Positions 58,215-64,000 of a stretch of 64,000 nucleotides of DNA are shown here, one piece after another. The stretch lies in the NCBI GenBank assembly GCA_933228675.1, contig OW121742.1:123295983-123359982 (forward strand), read 5' to 3'. Each line of letters opens with the position of its first letter. Position 1 is the stretch's first letter. The stretch is from Stomorhina lunata (taxonomy: Eukaryota; Arthropoda; Insecta; Diptera; Rhiniidae). A model generated the notes under the pieces. That model saw nothing but the letters and a program-made list of their open reading frames with translations. It did no database searches and was not told where the DNA came from. The translations under genes and the position numbers were made by a program.

Positions 58215-60320
58215 CATAGAAATTTCCTAAAGAATAATTTTGCACAATTTATTTTTAAAATAGAAAAAACTACAGAAACTTTTCTAGAGAAATCTTTTCA
58301 TAAAGAAACATTTTCTCTAGAAATTTTTTTTTTTATAGAAGAAAATCGTATATTAATTTTTTCATAAAAGAATTTTTTTCACAAAGAAAAATTTTCTATA
58401 GAAATTTTTTATAAAGAAAAATTTTCTATAGAAATTTTTTATAAAGAAACATTTTCTATAGAATTTTTTTTTAAACGAATAGTTATCTATAGAAATTTTT
58501 GCTTAAGGAAAAATTTCTATAGAAATCTATTCGTTATTATTAATTGATAAAGAAAAATTGTCTATAGAAATTTACAAAGAAAAATTTTCTTCTATAGAAA
58601 TCTTTTCATAAAGAAAATTTTTTTTACATAAATCTTTTCATAAGAAAACATTTCTGTAAAAAAAGTTTTTTTTCTAAAGAAAAATTTTCTATAGAAATTT
58701 TTTTATAAAGAAAAATTTTCTATAGAATTTTTTTCCTAAAGAAACATTTTCCATAGAATTCTTTTCATAAAGAAAAATTTTTTGTAGAAATCTTTTCATA
58801 AGAAAAAAATTTTTCTATAGAAATATTTAGCTTAAGCAAAATTTTCTATAGAAATTTTTTATCAAGAAAAAATTTTCTATTGAAATGTCTTCATAAAGAA
58901 AAATTGTCTATAGAAATTTTTTCCTAACGAAAAATTTTCTATAGAAATTTTTCCTAACGAAAAATTTTCTATAGGTATTTTTTCCTAACGAAAAATTTTC
59001 TATCGAAATTTTTTCCTAACGAAAAATTTTCTATAGAAATTTTTTCCTAACGAAAAATTTTCTATAGAAATTTTTTCCTAACGAAAATTTTCTATAGAAA
59101 TTTTTTCCTAACGAAAAATTTTCTATAGAAATTTTTTCCTAACGAAAAATTTTCTATAGAAATTTTTTCCTAACGAAAAATTTTCTATAGAAATTTTTTC
59201 CTAACGAAAAATTTTCTATAGAGATTTTTCCTAACGAAAAATTTTCTATAGGTATTTTTTCCTAACGAAAAATTTTCTATAGAAATTTTTTCCTAACGAA
59301 AAATTTTCTATAGAAATTTTTTCCTAACGAAAAATTTTCTATATAAATTTTTTCCTAACGAAAAATTTTCTACAGAAATTTTTTCCTAACGAAAGATTTT
59401 CTATAGAAATTTTTTCCTAACGAAAAATTTTCTATAGAAATTTTTTCCCAACGAAAAATTTGCTATAGAAATTTTTTTCTAACATAAAATTTTGTATAGA
59501 AATTTTTTTCTAACATAAAATTTTCTATAAAAATATTTTCCTAACGAAAAATATTCTATAGAAATTTTTTCCTAACGAAAAATTTTCTATAGAAATTTTT
59601 TCCTAACGAAAAATTTTCTATAGAAATTTTTTCCTAACGAAAAATTTTCTATAGAAATTTTTTCCTAACGAAAAATTTTCTATAGAAATTTTTTCCTAAC
59701 GAAAAATTTTCTATAGAAATTTTTTCCTAACGAAAAATTTTCTATAGAAATTTTTTCCTAACGAAAAATTTTCTATAGAAATTTTTTCCTAACGAAAAAT
59801 TTTCTATAGAAATTTTTTCCTAACGAAAAATTTTCTATAGAAATTTTTTCCTAACGAAAAATTTTCTATAGAAATTTTTTCCTAACGAAAAATTTTCTAT
59901 AGAAATTTTTTCCTAACGAAAAATTTTCTATAGAAATTTTTTCCTAACGAAAAATTTTCTATAGAAATTTTTTCCTAACGAAAAATTTTCTATAGAAATT
60001 TTTTTTTTACATAAAATTTTCTAGATAAATTTTTTTTCTAACATAAAATTTTCTATAAAAATATTTTCCTAACGAAAAACTTTCTATAGAAATTTTTTCT
60101 TTACGAAAAATTTTCTATAGAAAACTTTTCTTTTTTTTTTTCTACCAACAATTTTGTATAGAATTTTTTTTTTACTACAGTGAAATTTTCTATAGAAAAT
60201 CTTTCCGAAAGATACATTTTTTATAGAAATTCTTTCCGAAAAAAAAATTGTCTATAGAAAATTTTCTCATATAGAAAAATTTTCTAAAGAATTTTTTTGA
60301 AGTAAACAAATTTTCTATTG
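58215..60320 (+). repeat. 31-bp satellite array 13 (CTATAG core, CCTAACG spacer)
   Basis: Unit: CTATAG, A3, T6, CCTAACG, A5, T4 (31 bp). About 36 nearly identical units at 58920-60000, with diverged flanks where the spacer becomes AAAGAAAAATT. It shares CCTAACG with array 4, 30 kb away. Two short blocks with ACATAAAATT spacers (59485-59540 and 60008-60060) are similar and suggest internal duplication. Confidence 0.95.
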
Positions 60321-60815
60321 TTGTTTATTCGTTTATTTAAATATTTCCTCTTCTGTAACCATAAATTTATTTCTAAACTGTTTTACAAAATAAATTTTAA
60401 ATGTTTTAGCCAAAAATTCTCTATTTAGATTATTTGAAAGCTTCACGCCTTTGCAACACTCTCTTAGTGATGAACGCAGTAGTAATTTGTAGCAATTTCA
60501 AATTAGAATGCAATTTTGGCAAAATTTATTGGTTTTCAACTAAAATACCAAAACGAAACAAGTTCATGCTTTTACAGTGGACACAAATATTAAGTTACAC
60601 TCTATCTGTGATAAATATTGTGATGTTTAAAAAAATGAATGAATGAATAAAAACCGCAGATCCTCCACTATAAGAATTTTGAAGTATTTAAAAGACATAG
60701 AGATACAAATAAATTGTCGCACAGAGATTTGGTAATTTGAAAAAGAGATCAATACGACCAAGGGGTGCCCTATACAGTAGTTGTAAAGGAAACTATAATA
60801 CTAAGCTATTAAATG
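60321..60815. other. Unique sequence
   Basis: The 70-codon frame 60434-60646 has no recognised feature. Nothing else supported. Confidence 0.45.
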
Positions 60816-60818
60816 GGT

Positions 60819-61140
60819 CGCATGCTTCTGAGAGAGATGAGAAATGTTACATTTCTAAAGAAATTGATCAATGTTAAGATCTTAACATGGGCGACAATGT
60901 TTTTAGAAAAATTGATCGACTAAATGTGATAAATACTTTTAAGGAAAATCTATCAGTCAAGAAATGTTAAGCTTCTGAGAGAGATGAGAAATGTTATTTA
61001 CATTAAGTCCATCGATGTTAAATCTCTAACATGAGCAGAGTTTTCTACAGAAATTGGTTAATGTTAAGATCTTAACATGAACAACAATGATTTTAGAAAA
61101 ACTGTAAATGTTAGGCACAAAATCTTCTAAGAGAGATGGT
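60819..61140 (+). repeat. About 150-bp tandem repeat with 18-bp perfect palindromes
   Basis: GCTTCTGAGAGAGATGAGAA at 60823 and 60971, with a diverged third (TCTTCTAAGAGAG) near 61123. The perfect palindrome ATGTTAAGATCTTAACAT is at 60871-60888 and 61061-61078, each followed by GGGCGACAATG or GAACAACAATG. Its words relate it to the degenerate repeat at 53.8-54.6 kb. Confidence 0.8.
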
Positions 61141-62404
61141 CTAATAAATTTATTTTATCCCACAATAGTTATAGGGTATCAAAAGCACTGTAACCGAAAC
61201 AAATGACAGCCAAGCAGACAAACAGAGGGACTTGCATATTTTGGATAACAAACTAGAAAAACCACACAACTAAACAGTCAGGAATGCTTTAGCCGAAGAA
61301 CAAATATTTCGGCATGACAATAAGTACTCGAAGTAGTTGCCACAAAAGACCACTGAAACCTTAAAAACCTTAACAAAAAATGCAAAAGAAGAAGAATTGG
61401 TGCTCAAAACAAATTCTAATGTAGTTTGTATTATAAGTAAGTAAAAATTTACAATCGCACAAAATGAGCAAAATATCCCTAACACATATGTATGAAGAAG
61501 ACTCTAACACTCCCCGATAGTTTAAAGATAAATGAATGTTAATCTAAATGTATTGTATACTTCTTTTCATATGTACAAATAAAAGTGTGTTTATGTACTC
61601 ATGTTAACGCTAAAGATGGGAATAAATTGTATATAATGCAGTTTTTGCATTTAGTAGTTGTGCTTGTGACGCTTTACATACGAAAGTCATTTAAGTCAAA
61701 TACACGCAAATTGCCACTGCTGTCCAAAAACTTAACAAATGATACAAATGAAATATACACTAACACACAGACAGCAAAAGCTCTACAAGGACCAACAAAA
61801 ACAAAGAAGGGGACTCTTGCAACAAGGCTATAAAGAACTGCTACAACAACAGCAGCAACAACAATTCTATAAAGAACAACAGCAATAGCAAAAACATTAC
61901 AGCATTAGAAATATCACCAACTAACAATGTGGCAGCTACTCTATTACTCTGGCAAAAAGGGTGTCAAAACGACAAATATCAACTGAACATGAACATGCAT
62001 GCACATATGCATCAACATCAAACACCACCTAGTTTCAACCTCTGTACCACCATTACCACTATCCCAATAGAATCCACAAATAACACTTCATATGACTACA
62101 ATTTCTCAAACACACACACACATTAACTTACACACCAACACCCAACAGACTCCTGTGAAAATATTTGCAAACGCGAAAGTGTTTGCCTTAAAATGGTTGC
62201 ATGTCTAGTTTATGCTTCACTTAAGCTGAAAATGCATTTTCATTTAGAAAATGGAAAACAAGTTTTTCTTAACTCTTAGCAAATGGAAGTTACAGAGGAA
62301 ATTGTATGCACTAAGGAAAATATTTTATTTTGAAAACGTAGGAAAGATTCTGTAGGTCTAAGAATAAACAACATGAAGGGTTTAGCTATAAGATAGCTTT
62401 TATC
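61141..62404. other. Unique sequence with CAA/CAG-rich stretch
   Basis: Holds the candidate exon at 61764-62126 and an overlapping 49-codon glutamine-rich frame (61739-61888). Otherwise plain. Confidence 0.45.
61764..62126 (+). CDS. Candidate exon, Ser/Asn-rich, unrecognised
   Basis: A frame open for 120 codons from just after a stop (61761-61763) to TAA at 62124-62126. The first ATG is only about 79 codons in, so it would need an upstream exon or a short downstream start. The peptide is Ser/Asn-rich (NNSSNNNSIKNNSNSKNIT), then a more complex part (ATLLLWQKGCQNDKYQLNMN), a His/Met-rich stretch, and a Thr-rich tail ending SNTHTH. Codons ACC, ACT, ATC and AAC fit a real frame, and GC is above background. 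Such low-complexity composition is common in fly regulatory proteins. Against it: the CAA/CAG run is open in all frames (a 49-codon Gln-rich ORF overlaps), and no clear splice acceptor is seen. Confidence 0.25.
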   Translation, partial: HTDSKSSTRTNKNKEGDSCNKAIKNCYNNSSNNNSIKNNSNSKNITALEISPTNNVAATLLLWQKGCQNDKYQLNMNMHAHMHQHQTPPSFNLCTTITTIPIESTNNTSYDYNFSNTHTH

Positions 62405-63507
62405 TTAGAATAAATCTATATCTAAGTCTATTTTTTAGTCTATGTCTTAGTCTATATAATAGTCCATGTCTTAGTCTATGTCTTAGTCTATGTCTAAGTC
62501 TATGTCTTAGTCTATGTCTTAGTCTATGTCTTTGTCTATGTCTTAGTCTTAGTCTATGTCTTAGTCTATGTTTTAGTCTATGTCTTAGTTTATGTCTTAG
62601 TCTATGTCTAAGTTTATTTCTTAGACTATGTCTTAGTCTATGTCTTAGTCTATTTCTTAGCCTATGTCTTAGTCTACGTCCTAGTCTATGTCTTGGTCTA
62701 CGTCTTAGTCTATGTCTTAGTCTATGTCTTAGTCTATGTCTTAGTCTATGTCTTAGTCTATGTCTTAGTCTATGTCTTAGTCTATGTCTTAGTCTATGTC
62801 TTAGTCTATGTCTTAGTCTATGTCTTAGTCTATGTCTTAGTCTATGTCTTAGTCTATGTCTTAGTCTATGTCTTAGTCTATGTCTTAGTCTATGTCTTAG
62901 TCTATGTCTTAGTCTATGTTTTAGTCTATGTCTTAGTCTATGTCTTAGTCTATGTCTTAGTCTATGTCTAAGTCTATATCTTAGTCTATGTCTTAGTCTA
63001 TGTCTTAGTCTATGTCTTAGTATATGTCTTAGTCTATGCCTTAGTCTATATCTTAGTTTATGTCTTAGTCTATGCCTTAGTCTATGTCTTAGTCTATGTC
63101 TTAGTCTATGTCTTAGTCTATGTCTTAGTCTATGTCTTAGTCTATGTCTTAGTCTATGTCTTGGTCTTTGTCTTAGTCTTTATCTAAGTCTATGTCTTAG
63201 TCTATGTCTAAGTTTATTTCTTAGACTATGTCTTAGTCAATGTCTTAGTCTATGTCTTAGCCTATGTCTTAGTCTACGTCCTAGTCTATGTCTTGGTCTA
63301 CGTCTTGGTCTACGTCTTAGTCTATGTTTTAGTCTATGTCTTAGTCTATGTCTTAGTCTATGTCTTAGTCTATATCTTAGTCTACGTCTTAGTCTATGTC
63401 TAAGCCTATATCTTAGTCTATGTCTTAGTCTATGTCTTAGTCAATTTCTTAGTCTATGTCTTAGTATATGTCTTAGTCTATGTCTTAGTCTATGTCTATG
63501 TCTTATT
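62405..63507 (+). repeat. 12-bp minisatellite (TCTTAGTCTATG), about 90 copies
   Basis: Highly homogeneous at 62700-63160, with more variants at both ends. A multi-unit block (TCTAAGTTTATTTCTTAGAC, then ACGTCCTAGTC) occurs at about 62610-62700 and again at about 63205-63300, showing a segmental duplication of about 600 bp. The 92-codon VYVL frame at 62693-62971 comes only from the repeat. Confidence 0.98.
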
Positions 63508-64000
63508 ATTTTTTTTTATACAAAATTTTCAATAGATTTTTAGAAAAAAATTCTATAGAAATTTTTTCATATAGAAAAATTTTCTATAGACATTTTTTAA
63601 TTTTTTCATATATTTCTATAGAAATTTTTTCATAAAGAAAAATTTTCTATAGAAATTTTTTCATATAGAAAAATTTTCTATAGAAATTTTTTCATATAGA
63701 AAAATTTTCTATAGAAATTTTTTCATATAGAAAAATTTTCTATAGAAATTTTTTCATATAGAAAAATTTTCTATAGAAATTTTTTCATATAGAAAAATTT
63801 TCTATAGAAATTTTTTCATATAGAAAAATTTTCTATAGAAATTTTTTCATATAGAAAAATTTTCTATAGAAATTTTTTCATATAGAAAAATTTTCTATAT
63901 AAATTTTTTCATATAGAAAAATTTTCTATAGACATTTTTTCATATAGAAAAATTTTCTATAGAAATTTTTTCATATAGAAAATTTTTCTATAGAAATTTT
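63508..64000 (+). repeat. 31-bp satellite array 14 (CTATAG core, CATATAG spacer), runs off the window
   Basis: Unit: CTATAG, A3, T6, CATATAG, A5, T4 (31 bp). It begins directly where the 12-bp minisatellite ends and continues past the window edge. Each unit holds CTATAG and its near-copy CATATAG. Confidence 0.95.

Noticed and set aside
58025..58219. 64-codon frame ending in a hydrophobic segment
   Set aside because: Hydrophobicity comes from TTATTATT/GTTGTTG simple sequence and no other coding signal is present.
62693..62971. 92-codon (VYVL)n open frame
   Set aside because: Direct translation of a 12-bp minisatellite. The first ATG is arbitrary and no other coding sign is present.
2100..64000. 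Telomeric or centromeric identity for the satellite set
   Set aside because: No telomere-type repeats or telomeric retroelements are seen, and the arrays are short and interspersed with unique DNA rather than megabase-like; centromere identity cannot be judged from sequence alone.

Overview
The window reads as AT-rich, gene-poor nuclear DNA of an insect, most likely a calyptrate fly (blow fly, house fly or flesh fly group). Support: a decayed insect-type mariner, opa-like CAA/CAG runs, many TG/CA microsatellites, dispersed fragments with the conserved ends typical of brachyceran repeats, and a very high load of AT-rich tandem repeats. The species assignment is inference. No complete, recognisable host gene is visible. 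The stretch could be a very large intron or an intergenic, satellite-rich block.

The dominant structure is a set of fourteen tandem arrays with 28-31 bp units, together roughly 20 kb. They lie at about 2.1-3.3, 5.4-7.9, 13.0-14.3, 27.6-29.3, 30.6-32.0, 33.2-34.6, 35.9-37.1, 42.2-43.6, 45.0-46.7, 48.2-49.2, 50.6-52.6, 55.0-56.4, 58.2-60.3 and 63.5-64.0 kb. Thirteen keep the same palindromic core, a T-run, CTATAG and an A-run; the array at 50.6 kb carries the variant TTATAG. The other half of the unit differs from array to array but is homogenised within each. Several of these spacers are recognisable variants of one another, and the 5.4 kb and 55 kb arrays are the same 30-bp unit in opposite orientation. 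This core-plus-array-specific-spacer satellite superfamily is the main candidate for an undescribed system. Whether the core has a function is unknown.

Other layout. 0-4 kb: a 12-bp GTTCAG-type minisatellite interrupted by a dead DD41D-type mariner. 8.4-11.7 kb: a 300-330 bp tandem repeat with a three-unit higher-order period near 935 bp. 16-17.4 kb: 137-bp and 131-bp repeats around a possible 198-bp minus-strand exon. 18.8-23.1 kb: remnants of a dispersed element with hairpin ends, a nested inverted-repeat element whose empty site survives next door, and a 1.3-kb inverted-repeat element carrying a tRNA-like sequence. 22-26 kb: a dispersed TTGCGCA...TGCGCA palindrome and a 147-bp repeat. 38.9-39.7 and 62.4-63.5 kb: 11-bp and 12-bp minisatellites. 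54.7 kb: a 21-bp-stem hairpin.

Protein-coding evidence is weak: the mariner pseudogene is certain, and four short candidates (4707-4973 minus, 16490-16687 minus, 35454-35681 minus, 61764-62126 plus) have codon-like composition but no recognised family. Long open frames inside the satellites are by-products of unit lengths divisible by three or of stop-poor units. Nothing here suggests an operon or cooperating gene set.
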